The notes beneath the pieces were generated by a model. It searched no databases. It was not told where the DNA came from and worked only from the letters and a program-made list of their open reading frames with translations. From assembly GCA_003138515.1 (NCBI GenBank), contig PLGG01000012.1:98061-162060 (forward strand): DNA of 64,000 nt. The letters are read 5' to 3'. Made by a program: the position numbers and the translations under genes. This DNA comes from Acidobacteriaceae bacterium. GTDB lineage: Bacteria > Acidobacteriota > Terriglobia > Terriglobales > Acidobacteriaceae. Each line of letters begins with the position of its first letter. Position 1 is the first letter of the stretch. Shown here in pieces: positions 7,085 to 14,787 of the stretch.

Positions 7085-8818
7085 TCAGGGAGCGAACGGG
7101 GGCAGCGCAGGGCGGACGCTGGGCGAGGCGGACGGCTGCGCGGCGACCGGTGCTTTGGCAGCGAGCGCGGCGCGGACCTGCTTTGGCGCGGCGGCAGCAG
7201 GCGCGGCCGGAGTTGAGCTGCGCTGCGCGGCCGCGGGATTGGCGGCGGAAGACGACGGAGTCACTGCAGGCTGCGCGCCGGCTGAGGGCATGGGGATGGA
7301 GGCGCTGCTGCCCCGCGAATTTGACGCTGAGGGTCTTATTGAAGCTGAGGGCTCCTTTGAAGTTGAGGCGGAGGGTTGAGCGAGGGCAGCGGGTTTGGGT
7401 TTGGAGCCATCGGCGTGAAGCGGCTTTGTAGCAGGTGCGGGGGGCCATATAGTGGCTGGGGCGGCGGTGGCCGGGGAGGGCTTGGGAATCGAGGCTCTGG
7501 CCTGCATTGGCTTGGGGGCAGCGGCGGGCGCGGAGTTGGGTTTGTCCGACGGTGATCCGGGATCGGATGGGGAAGTGGATTCAGTGGCGGCGGGTTCGTC
7601 GGTGTATGGCGCGGGAGCTGAGGGCGGAGCGGCCAGGACGGTTGACTGGTCGACACTGGCCGGTTGAGCCTGAGGAGCCCAGAGCTCGGTGAGGCGCAGC
7701 ACGCCGAGGAAGGCGACGACGAGGATGATCGCGGCTGACGGAACCCAAAGCATGACGCTGCCGGTGGTGGCCGGAAGCAAGTGCATAAGACGCAGTTTGG
7801 TCCGCTCCCAGAATTTGCGCTCTGTGGGCTGGTCGGGCGATTCGCCTGAGGAGGCAGCGACAGGACCGATTGCGGGCGCGGCCGTCACGTAGGTTGAAGG
7901 AATCAGTCGCAGGCCGATGTAAGCGTTGCTATCCCAGGGCCGTTCGGGAGCCGCGGCGATGGGTGCGGCGACAGGAACGGCGGGGGCGGCGATGGGCGCA
8001 CTCGATTTCGGAACAAGTTGCAGGCTTGCAATGACTTTGGCGACCATGGAAGCGTCAATCTGGCGGAGATTCATTTTTGCGCACAGGGCCAGCGCGTTAA
8101 AGCAAAGGTTGTTGATGGTGCGGGGAGTGCCATGGCTGGCCTCGGCGATCAGCCTGACCGCGCCTGCGGTGAACAGGGGCTGGCCAAGATAGCCCGCCAT
8201 TTTGACCCTGTAGTCGATGTAGCCGACGGTCTCTTCGGCGGAGAGCGATTCGATGTGGCAAACCGTGGAGATGCGCTGGCGAAGCTGGACGAGGGAAGCG
8301 TGGAGCAGTTTTTCAGAGAGCTGCGTCTGGCCTGACAGAACGATCTGGATCAGCTTGCCGCGCGAGGTTTCGAAGTTGGTGAGGAGGCGAACGCGCTCGA
8401 GGACGGGGTCAGAGAGGTTCTGTGCCTCGTCAATCATGATGACGAATTTGCGCCCGGCGCGATTCTCCTTGATGATGGCGTTGCTGAGTTGATCGTGCAT
8501 CTCGGCGCTGCCATGCGCGGGAACGATGCCGAGGTCGCGGAGGATGTAGGCGACAAATTCGCGCGGCTCGCACTGGGGATCGAGATCGAAAAGAAAGACG
8601 ACGCGGGCGGAGTCGCGGATGTTATCGAGGAAGCGGAAGAGAAGAGTCGTTTTGCCCATTCCGGGGGGCGCAATCATGGCGGTGAAACCACGGTTATTCG
8701 AGAAGCCGAACTCGAGGGCTTCGAGCGCCTGCTGATGGGTACGGCTGAGATAGAGACAGCGGGGATCGGGGTTAACTCCGAAGGGATCTTCTTTGAAACC
8801 GAAGTGCTGCGACAGCAT
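7085..8818 (-). CDS. ExeA/GspA-like membrane-anchored AAA ATPase
   Basis: A 577-residue protein. The start at 8818 is favoured over a longer frame to 8851 because GGAGG (8827-8831) is eight bases away. Residues 1-265 match the ExeA/GspA and TniB-like AAA family: Walker A APPGMGKTT (50-58), Walker B FVIMIDEAQ (125-133), and a sensor region GTPRTINNLC. A transmembrane helix follows near 355-377. The last 200 residues are Pro/Ala/Ser/Lys-rich and presumably periplasmic and disordered. In ExeA the ATPase and a periplasmic peptidoglycan-binding part help place the secretin through the wall. Here no peptidoglycan-binding domain is seen and no secretion genes are adjacent. Confidence 0.85.
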   Translation of the reverse strand: MLSQHFGFKEDPFGVNPDPRCLYLSRTHQQALEALEFGFSNNRGFTAMIAPPGMGKTTLLFRFLDNIRDSARVVFLFDLDPQCEPREFVAYILRDLGIVPAHGSAEMHDQLSNAIIKENRAGRKFVIMIDEAQNLSDPVLERVRLLTNFETSRGKLIQIVLSGQTQLSEKLLHASLVQLRQRISTVCHIESLSAEETVGYIDYRVKMAGYLGQPLFTAGAVRLIAEASHGTPRTINNLCFNALALCAKMNLRQIDASMVAKVIASLQLVPKSSAPIAAPAVPVAAPIAAAPERPWDSNAYIGLRLIPSTYVTAAPAIGPVAASSGESPDQPTERKFWERTKLRLMHLLPATTGSVMLWVPSAAIILVVAFLGVLRLTELWAPQAQPASVDQSTVLAAPPSAPAPYTDEPAATESTSPSDPGSPSDKPNSAPAAAPKPMQARASIPKPSPATAAPATIWPPAPATKPLHADGSKPKPAALAQPSASTSKEPSASIRPSASNSRGSSASIPMPSAGAQPAVTPSSSAANPAAAQRSSTPAAPAAAAPKQVRAALAAKAPVAAQPSASPSVRPALPPFAP

Positions 8819-9010
8819 GATGCGAACCTCCAACCTGCGGCGGTGCAGCAAGCACCGGCGTGCGCGCGGAGCCCAAGAAGCTCGTGCGGCACGCAGAGCG
8901 TTGGACTCATGTTATCTGGAAAGCCCCATCTACTAATGGGGTTCGAACCAATCCGGTTACCTCCGGTTGGGTGCTTCTCACGACTCATGGAGGGCCAGCG
9001 GTGACGAAGC

Positions 9011-9038
9011 GAAGCTATCAGCCGTCAGCTTTCAGCTT
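9011..9038. repeat. Heptamer array at folK stop, 4 units
   Basis: Units GAAGCTA, TCAGCCG, TCAGCTT, TCAGCTT. The folK stop codon (complement of 9025-9027) lies inside the third unit. Confidence 0.7.
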
Positions 9039-9582
9039 CTTTTGAGGCACGGTCCGATTCGCTGGGCCAGAGGAGGCTTGTGAAGGGGACGACCTCGCCA
9101 GCATCGGCGCGCGGAGAGAGATTGGCGAGGAGCTGGGCGGCGGTGAGGCCGGAGCGGGGATTGACGGCGTTGGGAGCGATTTCAACGAGGGGGATGAGAA
9201 CAAAAGCGCGCTGGGCGAGGCGTGGATGAGGGATTTCGAAGCCGGATTCCGAGAGGACGAGGTCGGCGTAGAGGAGGAGGTCGAGGTCGAGGGTGCGGGG
9301 GCCGTTGGGGAGGGCGGCGGAGCGGTCGCGGCCGAAGAGGCGCTCGATGGAAAGGAGGGCCTCGAGAAGGACGCGCGGGGCGAGATCGGTCGAGAGGGCG
9401 ACGACGGCGTTGAGGAAGCGGGGCTGATCGGCAAAGCCGACAGGCGCGGTGGAGTAGAGCGAGGAGCGGGCGGCGATGCGCCCGAGTAAGGCGAGGTGCG
9501 GAAGCGCTGCGGCGAGCGTGGCGTCGGGTGGGCCGGCGGGGCTGGGGAGGTTGGCGCCGAGGGCGATGAAGGCGAGGGGCAT
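9025..9582 (-). CDS. folK: HPPK, folate pathway pyrophosphokinase
   Basis: 2-amino-4-hydroxy-6-hydroxymethyldihydropteridine pyrophosphokinase of 185 residues, which transfers pyrophosphate from ATP to 6-hydroxymethyl-dihydropterin. The N-terminus FIALGANLPSP and the SLYSTAPVGFADQPRFLNAV segment are typical. The signature GPRTLDLDLLLY holds the magnesium-binding aspartates, and PHPRLAQRAFVLIPL follows. The C-terminus is about 20 residues longer than usual, and the stop falls in a 7-bp repeat array. No folB or folP in the window. Confidence 0.95.
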   Translation of the reverse strand: MPLAFIALGANLPSPAGPPDATLAAALPHLALLGRIAARSSLYSTAPVGFADQPRFLNAVVALSTDLAPRVLLEALLSIERLFGRDRSAALPNGPRTLDLDLLLYADLVLSESGFEIPHPRLAQRAFVLIPLVEIAPNAVNPRSGLTAAQLLANLSPRADAGEVVPFTSLLWPSESDRASKEAES

Positions 9583-9606
9583 TGGAACAAGGGTAGCAAG
9601 TTAGAG

Positions 9607-9641
9607 GGTCAGCATTTAGCTGTTAGCCATTGCCCATTCGC
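9607..9641. repeat. Heptamer array, 5 units
   Basis: Units GGTCAGC, ATTTAGC, TGTTAGC, CATTGCC, CATTCGC, lying between folK (start 9582) and the end of a small minus-strand gene at 9688. Confidence 0.6.
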
Positions 9642-9687
9642 TTTTTGGCAGGAGCGTTCGTAGTTCGCCGCGCTACGCGCTGGTCGA

Positions 9688-9888
9688 TCAATGTTGGGCG
9701 CGTGTTACGGTTGGGCGCGTGTTACGCTCAACCAAAACCGAGGTGACGATGGTGGCAGCGATGGTGATGATGAAGAGCGCCCACTGAGGATGTGCCGGCC
9801 AAACGACTCTGCCCAGCCCGAAGATCCAACCGCCAGTACCCACGGCGGTACCGACTGCTGTTGCTACCCAGCTCGCTTTCGCACTCAT
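9688..9888 (-). CDS. Small two-helix membrane protein
   Basis: A 66-residue protein starting MSAKASWVATAVG, with GGAG about ten bases upstream. It has two hydrophobic stretches, about 7-27 and 33-53, then a short basic tail (VERNTRPTVTRAQH). An earlier in-frame ATG at 9942 would add MGQPKGYNPPKP but has a weaker ribosome site. Function unknown. It stands about 100 bp upstream of folK in the same direction. Confidence 0.55.
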   Translation of the reverse strand: MSAKASWVATAVGTAVGTGGWIFGLGRVVWPAHPQWALFIITIAATIVTSVLVERNTRPTVTRAQH

Positions 9889-10041
9889 GTTCTTCTGTCT
9901 CCGCTGAGGTTTAGGCGGATTATAGCCTTTTGGCTGTCCCATTGCGATGAATCGCGGAGTTTGCAAGTGAGAGCGCGGGAGGCAAAGCGGGAAGGAATAT
10001 GAGCGGTTGATCTGGTAGCATCGGTGTTCGGAGAAATGCAT

Positions 10042-10278
10042 ATGGACACATTGAGCAGCGCGGGGCTAGGAGCCCGGCGCAATGAAGATATCGCGCTGGA
10101 CCTGCTGAAGTTTGTGGCGGGGACGGCGGGGGTGGGAAAGACGGCGGTGCCTTCGACGGGATTTACCGGAGCGAGCGGGACGAAGCCGGAAGAACACGTG
10201 AACCAACTGCTGGCGCTTTATAGCCGCTGCCTGAAGGCAGTTGAAGGAAAAGGGCCGGAAAAAGAGGCGGCGAAATAG
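10042..10278 (+). CDS. Small hypothetical protein
   Basis: A 78-residue soluble protein. CGGAG at 10029-10033 fits the ATG at 10042 (MDTLSSAG) best. ATG 10036 and GTG 10024 are in frame but worse placed. Residues 10-60 combine a helix (EDIALDLLKFVA) with a Gly/Thr-rich loop, and residues 55-78 form a charged helix. No family motif was recognised. It lies 14 bp before the oxidoreductase gene in the same direction, so it probably shares its transcript. Confidence 0.65.
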   Translation: MDTLSSAGLGARRNEDIALDLLKFVAGTAGVGKTAVPSTGFTGASGTKPEEHVNQLLALYSRCLKAVEGKGPEKEAAK

Positions 10279-10292
10279 GCGGCGAGCGACAG

Positions 10293-11471
10293 TTGCGCGT
10301 GGCAGTGGCCGGCGCCGGGACGTTCGGGCGCAACCACTTGAGGGTGGTGCGCGAGCTTGAGGCGGCGGGCGAGGGCGTAGCCCTTGTGGCGGCGGTCGAT
10401 CCCGATGCGGCGCGGGCGGAAGAGGCGGCCAGGCAATACGGGATCAAGGTGTTCGCGTCGATCGACGAATTGCTCAAGGCGGACCTGAAGCTGGATGCGG
10501 CGTGCGTGGCCGTGCCGACGGTGAAACATCATGAGGTGGCCGCTGCGCTGCTCGATGCGGGTCTTGATCTGCTGGTAGAGAAGCCGCTGGCGGCGACACT
10601 CGCTGAGGCTGACGACTTGATTGCGCGCGCGGAGCGGCGCGGAAAGATTCTGCAGCCGGGACATCTGGAGCGGTTTAACCCGGCGGTGCTGGCGGTGGAA
10701 CCGACGCTCAAGAGACCGATGTTCTTTGAGGCGCACCGGCTGAGTGTCTTTACGCCGAGGGCGCTGGACGTGGACGTGGTGCTGGACCTGATGATCCACG
10801 ATTTGGACATCGTGCTGACGTTTGCCAAGTCGACGGTGCGCGAGGTGCGCGCGGTGGGGCTGCCGATTCTTTCTCCCAAGGTAGACATTGCAAATGTAAG
10901 GGTGGAGCTCGAGTCAGGGTGCGTGGCGAATTTTACGGCGTCGCGCGTGTCGACGGAGCGGGTGAGGAAACTGAGGTTTTTTGAGCCGCGACAGTACGTG
11001 TCGATTGATTATGCGAGGCGGGACGTGCTGGTGATTCGCATCGGGGATGAGCCATCGGGCTCGTCGTCGCAGCTGGCGCAGGCGGCGGCTGAATTTCTGT
11101 CGACGGGAAAACTCGATTCGGCTGTGATCCAGAAACTGATGGCATCAGGAAACATTCCAGCGACGCTGTTGATGAAGATTGCTGCCGCGAAGAACGATCC
11201 CGAAAAACTGAAGGAAATTGCGAAGAGCCTGGCGGAAACACAAGAGGGGCCGGCGCCGGGGCTTAGCTTTGTGAAGCCAGAGGTGAAGGAAGGGGAGCCG
11301 CTGAAGCTCGAGATTCTTTCGTTCCTTGACGCGGTGCGGACGCGGCGCGAGCCGAAGGTAACGGCGCGGCAGGGGCGCGCCGCACTGGAACTGGCCCTGA
11401 CGATTCAGGCGACGATGGCGGCCCATGCGGAGCGGGCGGGGCTGGGGGATTTCTTCAAAAGCAGTGGTTAG
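10293..11471 (+). CDS. Gfo/Idh/MocA-family oxidoreductase
   Basis: NAD(P)-dependent dehydrogenase family of 392 residues, with a TTG start (LRVAVAGAG). The Rossmann fold has GAGTFGRNH (7-15) and an acidic residue in VAAVDPDA for the ribose. The family motif EKPLA follows, then the C-terminal alpha/beta domain with HDLDIVLTF. GHLERFNPA resembles the acidobacterial members that sit in lipid-A gene clusters, but no lpx gene is seen here. The substrate, probably a nucleotide sugar or sugar, is unknown. Residues 245-330 (KLMASGNIPA and beyond) form a Lys/Glu-rich insert longer than typical. The stop codon lies in a heptamer array. Confidence 0.85.
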   Translation: MRVAVAGAGTFGRNHLRVVRELEAAGEGVALVAAVDPDAARAEEAARQYGIKVFASIDELLKADLKLDAACVAVPTVKHHEVAAALLDAGLDLLVEKPLAATLAEADDLIARAERRGKILQPGHLERFNPAVLAVEPTLKRPMFFEAHRLSVFTPRALDVDVVLDLMIHDLDIVLTFAKSTVREVRAVGLPILSPKVDIANVRVELESGCVANFTASRVSTERVRKLRFFEPRQYVSIDYARRDVLVIRIGDEPSGSSSQLAQAAAEFLSTGKLDSAVIQKLMASGNIPATLLMKIAAAKNDPEKLKEIAKSLAETQEGPAPGLSFVKPEVKEGEPLKLEILSFLDAVRTRREPKVTARQGRAALELALTIQATMAAHAERAGLGDFFKSSG

Positions 11472-11497
11472 TGGTTAGTGATTAGTGATTAGTTCGC
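11463..11497. repeat. Heptamer array at a stop codon, 5 units
   Basis: Units AGTGGTT, AGTGGTT, AGTGATT, AGTGATT, AGTTCGC. The oxidoreductase stop TAG (11469-11471) spans the first and second units. Confidence 0.85.
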
Positions 11498-11686
11498 TGC
11501 CCGGTGAGCGGGATCACTGGGCGGCGGCGAGCGGGAACTCGAAGCGGCCGGGATGCTGGCGAACCCAAATTCCCTTCAAATCCCGACGATGCGGTAAGAA
11601 AGCATCCGGAAAGTAACTTTATTCAACGAAGGTGGGAGTTACCTGGCGCGGGATACGGTGCTAGTCTCGCGAGCGAGGAGAGCACC

Positions 11687-12694
11687 GTGAGCTTAAGCCA
11701 GTTCATCAGCAAGCAGTTTATTCGCGTCATCCGGTGGAATGAGAGCGGGGATGGCGCGCTGTCGTACCGCTACCCGATGGCGGACATGGAGATTGAGAAC
11801 GGCGGACAGTTGACGGTGCGCGAGTCGCAACTGGCGCTGTTTGTGAACGAGGGCAGGATTGCCGACGTGTTCGGGCCGGGACTGCACACGCTGACAACGC
11901 AGAACATGCCGATCCTGACCGACCTGATGAACTGGTCGAAGGACTTCGAGTCGCCGTTCAAGTCGGATGTGTACTTCTTCTCGACGCGGCTCCAGATCGA
12001 CCAGAAATGGGGCACGCCAACGCCGATCACGATCCGCGACAAGGAATATGGAGTGGTGAGGATTCGGTCGTTCGGGAACTATTCGTACCGGATCGCGGAC
12101 CCGAAGAAGTTTTTCACGGAAGTGACGGGCACACGGGAAGAAGTTGTGGCCGACGACCTGGACGGCCAGCTCACCACGATGATTGTGGCGCGGATGACGG
12201 CGATTTTTGCAAATAGCGAGATTTCGTTTGTGGATATGGCGGCGAACCTGGGGATGCTGACAGACAAGGTGACAGCGGATGTGTCGCCGAGCTTTGCGGC
12301 GCTGGGGCTGGAGCTGAACCGGTTCGTGGTGGAAAGCGTGTCGCTGCCCGACGACCTGCAGAAGGTGATGGATCAGCGGATCGGCGTGAACATGGCGGGC
12401 GACCTGGGACGGCTGACGCAATTCGAGACTGCCGAGTCGTTGGAAGAGGCGGCGCAGAACGCAGGCGGCACGGCTGGCATGGGCGTGGGACTGGGCGCGG
12501 GCGCGGCAATGGCGCAGGTAATGTATGGACGCACGGCGACGGGAACGGGAGTTTTTGGTGGCGCGGCTGCTGCAACGCCGGCAGCGGGCGCAGCCGTTGC
12601 GGCACCCGAAGCGGAAACGAAGTTCTGCATCGATTGCGGCAAGGCGATGCCGGAGCGGGCGAAGTTTTGCCCTGGGTGCGGGGGAGAGCAATGA
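11687..12694 (+). CDS. SPFH-domain protein with C-terminal zinc ribbon (YdjI-like)
   Basis: A 335-residue protein. GTG 11687 is preceded by AGGAG at 11676-11680. A longer in-frame start at 11504 lacks a ribosome site. Residues 1-240 match the SPFH/band-7 'virion core protein' family (VRESQLALFVNEGRIAD, FGPGLHTLTTQNMP, GNYSYRIADPKKFF). A Gly/Ala-rich linker at about 255-310 leads to a zinc ribbon, CIDCGKAMPERAKFCPGCG. In Bacillus subtilis the relative YdjI acts with a PspA homologue at the membrane, which suggests an envelope-stress role. No pspA is seen here. The stop overlaps the ATG of a second zinc-ribbon protein, so the two probably act together. Confidence 0.88.
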   Translation: MSLSQFISKQFIRVIRWNESGDGALSYRYPMADMEIENGGQLTVRESQLALFVNEGRIADVFGPGLHTLTTQNMPILTDLMNWSKDFESPFKSDVYFFSTRLQIDQKWGTPTPITIRDKEYGVVRIRSFGNYSYRIADPKKFFTEVTGTREEVVADDLDGQLTTMIVARMTAIFANSEISFVDMAANLGMLTDKVTADVSPSFAALGLELNRFVVESVSLPDDLQKVMDQRIGVNMAGDLGRLTQFETAESLEEAAQNAGGTAGMGVGLGAGAAMAQVMYGRTATGTGVFGGAAAATPAAGAAVAAPEAETKFCIDCGKAMPERAKFCPGCGGEQ

Positions 12695-13197
12695 ACTGTC
12701 CGTCGTGCGGCGCGCCGTTGCGAATGGCAGCCGACAATGGCAGCCTGCGTTGCGACTACTGCCACAGCGTAGTGATGGCGCAGGGCGACGAGACGGGAAT
12801 GCAGTTCGTTGAAGAGGCGACAGAGCTGACCTGCCCGAATTGCTCCGGTGCGAGCTCAGTGTCGCTATGGAGCGTGATGCTGGTTGGCTTGCGGCTGCAT
12901 GCGTGCAAGCAGTGCCACGGCCTGCTGGTGGACATGGGCGAGCTAGAGGCGCTGATCGAAGCCATGCGCGCGAAGCACCCGGACACCATGATTCCCATGC
13001 AGCCGGATGCGGCCGATTTGAAGCGAAGTGTGGCATGCCCAAAGTGCCACAAGGGCATGGACACGCACTTCTATTTCGGCGGGGGCCACGCGGTGATGTC
13101 GACCTGCGAGCAGTGCGAATTGCATTGGATGGATGGCGGGATGCTGATGCAGATTGTGCGCGCGCCGCATGAGGAAGAAGCAGCTCCTAGCTTCTAG
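12691..13197 (+). CDS. Zinc-ribbon protein paired with the SPFH gene
   Basis: A 168-residue cytoplasmic protein with several CxxC pairs. MNCPSCGAPL with CDYCHS forms one ribbon, CPNC with CKQC a second, and CPKC with CEQC a third. The last two resemble TFIIB-type zinc fingers. The ATG overlaps the preceding SPFH stop as ATGA, showing tight coupling. The B. subtilis ydjG-ydjI genes combine zinc-ribbon and SPFH proteins in the same way, so a shared membrane-stress complex is a reasonable inference. The final Ser-Phe-stop is encoded within a long heptamer array. Confidence 0.8.
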   Translation: MNCPSCGAPLRMAADNGSLRCDYCHSVVMAQGDETGMQFVEEATELTCPNCSGASSVSLWSVMLVGLRLHACKQCHGLLVDMGELEALIEAMRAKHPDTMIPMQPDAADLKRSVACPKCHKGMDTHFYFGGGHAVMSTCEQCELHWMDGGMLMQIVRAPHEEEAAPSF

Positions 13198-13258
13198 CTT
13201 CTAGCTTCTAGCTCCTAGCTTCTAGCTTTCGGCTTTCGGCTTTCAACTATCAGCTATC
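13182..13258. repeat. Heptamer array, 11 units
   Basis: The longest array in the window: AGCTCCT, three AGCTTCT, AGCTCCT, AGCTTCT, AGCTTTC, two GGCTTTC, AACTATC, AGCTATC. It starts within the last codons of the zinc-ribbon gene and includes its TAG stop. It fills part of the gap before the converging methyltransferase gene. Confidence 0.9.
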
Positions 13259-13317
13259 GTTTCTTCTTCCGACGACGGTATTCGCTCGCCTCCATGCGAG
13301 AACGGCGCGATCGAGCA

Positions 13318-13806
13318 TCAATGCATAGCATGAGCGGAGGGCAGCCAGCGGTGAACGCGCTGACAGTAGGCCTGGTAGTCCGGTCCAAAGAGGCGGCGGA
13401 GGGTTGGCTCCTCGTAGAGCAAGACGAAGAGATGTGTGACCAGGAGGAACCCGGCCACGAAGGGGAACAACTGGATGGACCGATAGAAGAGAGCAGCGCC
13501 TGCGACGGCGAGGGCGGCGCCGATATACATGGGGTTGCGAACAAAACGATAAGGTCCGCGGACGACGAGGCGGCGGGGCGGATCAAACGGCGCGGGGGTC
13601 CCTTTGCCGATGAAGGCGAATGCGCAAACGCATGAGAGAGCGATGACGGCGCCCGCAGCGCCGATGAGGAGGCCAGCGGTCTGCGGCCAGCCCATGGCGG
13701 CGGGGCGCACGATGCCTAACCAAGCGAGGATGCGCGCCGGGAGATAGACCAGCAGCAGGCCGATGAATAAAGAGGCATAGGTGATGGTGCGAACGATCAC
13801 GAACAT
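13318..13806 (-). CDS. Isoprenylcysteine methyltransferase-like membrane protein
   Basis: A 162-residue protein with ATG 13806 and AAGGAG five bases upstream. Four hydrophobic helices are followed by the ICMT/phospholipid-methyltransferase signature region: GPYRFVRNPMYIG (SAM and substrate pocket) and LYEEPTLRRLFGPDYQAYCQRVHRWLP in two parts. These are SAM-dependent membrane methyltransferases. In bacteria the substrate is usually unknown and may be a lipid or isoprenoid. A longer open frame extends upstream to 14154 but runs through a repeat and lacks the right composition. Confidence 0.88.
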   Translation of the reverse strand: MFVIVRTITYASLFIGLLLVYLPARILAWLGIVRPAAMGWPQTAGLLIGAAGAVIALSCVCAFAFIGKGTPAPFDPPRRLVVRGPYRFVRNPMYIGAALAVAGAALFYRSIQLFPFVAGFLLVTHLFVLLYEEPTLRRLFGPDYQAYCQRVHRWLPSAHAMH

Positions 13807-13817
13807 GGCGCTCCTTT

Positions 13818-13881
13818 CAGTGGTCAGTGGCCAGTGCGGGCGAGGACGCCCGCACGACAGCCGGCCAGAGGCCGGCGTTAC
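13818..13881. repeat. Heptamers joined to a composite two-hairpin repeat
   Basis: Three 7-bp units (CAGTGGT, CAGTGGC, CAGTGCG) run into a hairpin with perfect 9-bp arms, GTGCGGGCG (13834-13842) and CGCCCGCAC (13847-13855), around an AGGA loop. GACA and a second hairpin, GCCGGC with loop CAGAG, follow. The same hairpin pair, with an AGGA second loop, lies inside scpB at 25579-25627. Its last bases provide the TAA of the neighbouring minus-strand gene (13878-13880). Confidence 0.85.
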
Positions 13882-14327
13882 GCCGCGATGCCGAGAGCGC
13901 GGTTGAGGAAGCCGACAATGTACTTCCAGACGAGGTAGTAGGCGGCGACGCCGCAGCAGAAGCCGACGGCGATAAGGGCGTAGGGCACCGAACAGGCATT
14001 GAACCAAGTGGCGCTGGTGGGTCCCAGAGTGAGGACTCCGAAGCAGCGGGCGACGGTGGCTCCGATGGGCAGAAGCAGGAATGGGAGAATGGCGCCGTGC
14101 ACGCCGACTGCGAGGTGCGTGCGCTCGTGCGAGGCAAGCCAGAGCATGTTCCACAAGCCCCAGCCGGCAGGCACGAGGGCCATGGGAAAGATGAGGCCGC
14201 GTTCGATGGGGACCGGCACCTGAAGGACCAGGCGAATGACGATGAACGCCGTGAGCATGACGGGCAGGATGAGCGTGGTGACAAAGACTCCGGCGAGATA
14301 GGCGCGAAGGTAAGGGTGGGTGGTCAT
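13878..14327 (-). CDS. Four- to five-helix membrane protein, hypothetical
   Basis: A 149-residue membrane protein with AAGGAA upstream of ATG 14327. Hydrophobic helices lie near residues 10-33, 45-64, 75-97 and 108-135. Motifs such as GLWNMLWLASHERTHL are not diagnostic. Its stop lies in the composite hairpin repeat. It stands 71 bp upstream of the ICMT-like gene on the same strand and downstream of a sigma factor gene pair. It may belong to that unit, although repeat arrays separate the genes. Confidence 0.65.
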   Translation of the reverse strand: MTTHPYLRAYLAGVFVTTLILPVMLTAFIVIRLVLQVPVPIERGLIFPMALVPAGWGLWNMLWLASHERTHLAVGVHGAILPFLLLPIGATVARCFGVLTLGPTSATWFNACSVPYALIAVGFCCGVAAYYLVWKYIVGFLNRALGIAA

Positions 14328-14341
14328 GGTTTATTCCTTTC

Positions 14342-14383
14342 CGTGAATCGTGGACCGTGATTCGTGGTTCGTGAATCGTGAAT
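14342..14383. repeat. Heptamer array, 6 units
   Basis: Units CGTGAAT, CGTGGAC, CGTGATT, CGTGGTT, CGTGAAT, CGTGAAT. It lies in the gap upstream of the minus-strand membrane protein gene. Confidence 0.8.
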
Positions 14384-14484
14384 CGTATTCATTGATCGGT
14401 TCTTTGTAGTTCACCGTTCTCAGATTCAGGTGGCCGGCGAGCAGTTGCCGGGCTCTTTTTGTCGTTCACGATGATGCGGCCAAC

Positions 14485-14508
14485 CGTGAGCTGTGAACTG
14501 TGAACTGC
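14485..14508. repeat. Short heptamer array, 3 units
   Basis: Units CGTGAGC, TGTGAAC, TGTGAAC, just beyond the 3' end of the small membrane gene that stops at 14512. Confidence 0.6.
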
Positions 14509-14511
14509 TTT

Positions 14512-14787
14512 TCATAGGTAGTAGAGAAAGACCGGAATCGTGGCCGGGAACGAGATGGCGAAAAGGACGAGGCCGGCGAGAATGGCCCAGTCAAACCAGG
14601 GCACGGCGTGGGGCCAAGGAACGGCGCGAGGTGCAGAACCGACCGTGGCGCGCAGCGGAGCTTCAGACTCATCGAGGCGGCGAAGGACTGCGGGCCAAAG
14701 GTCGCGTGCGGGCTCGGAAGCGGGATCAACGGGCGGCAGCGATTGCTGCAAGAGCTGCTTGATACGATTCTCATCTTGTTTCTTCAT
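14512..14787 (-). CDS. Small membrane protein paired with ECF sigma factor
   Basis: A 91-residue protein whose ATG overlaps the sigma-factor stop (ATGA). Residues 1-65 are soluble (KKQDENRIKQLLQQSLPP), followed by a single C-terminal membrane helix near 67-88. The size, topology and coupled position fit a small anti-sigma factor or its membrane anchor, although there is no HxxxCxxC zinc motif. That role is inferred from context only. Confidence 0.7.
   Translation of the reverse strand: MKKQDENRIKQLLQQSLPPVDPASEPARDLWPAVLRRLDESEAPLRATVGSAPRAVPWPHAVPWFDWAILAGLVLFAISFPATIPVFLYYL

Noticed and set aside
8905-8990. tRNA-like signal (GGTTCGAACC with neighbouring stems)
   Set aside because: The T-arm does not pair over five bases, the anticodon-like stem has a six-base loop with a mismatch, and no acceptor stem closes. 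It is a series of small inverted repeats upstream of the ATPase gene.
11693-13042. A 449-codon minus-strand frame opposite the SPFH and zinc-ribbon genes
   Set aside because: Arg/His-rich antisense shadow; the plus-strand genes have domains, coupling and ribosome sites.
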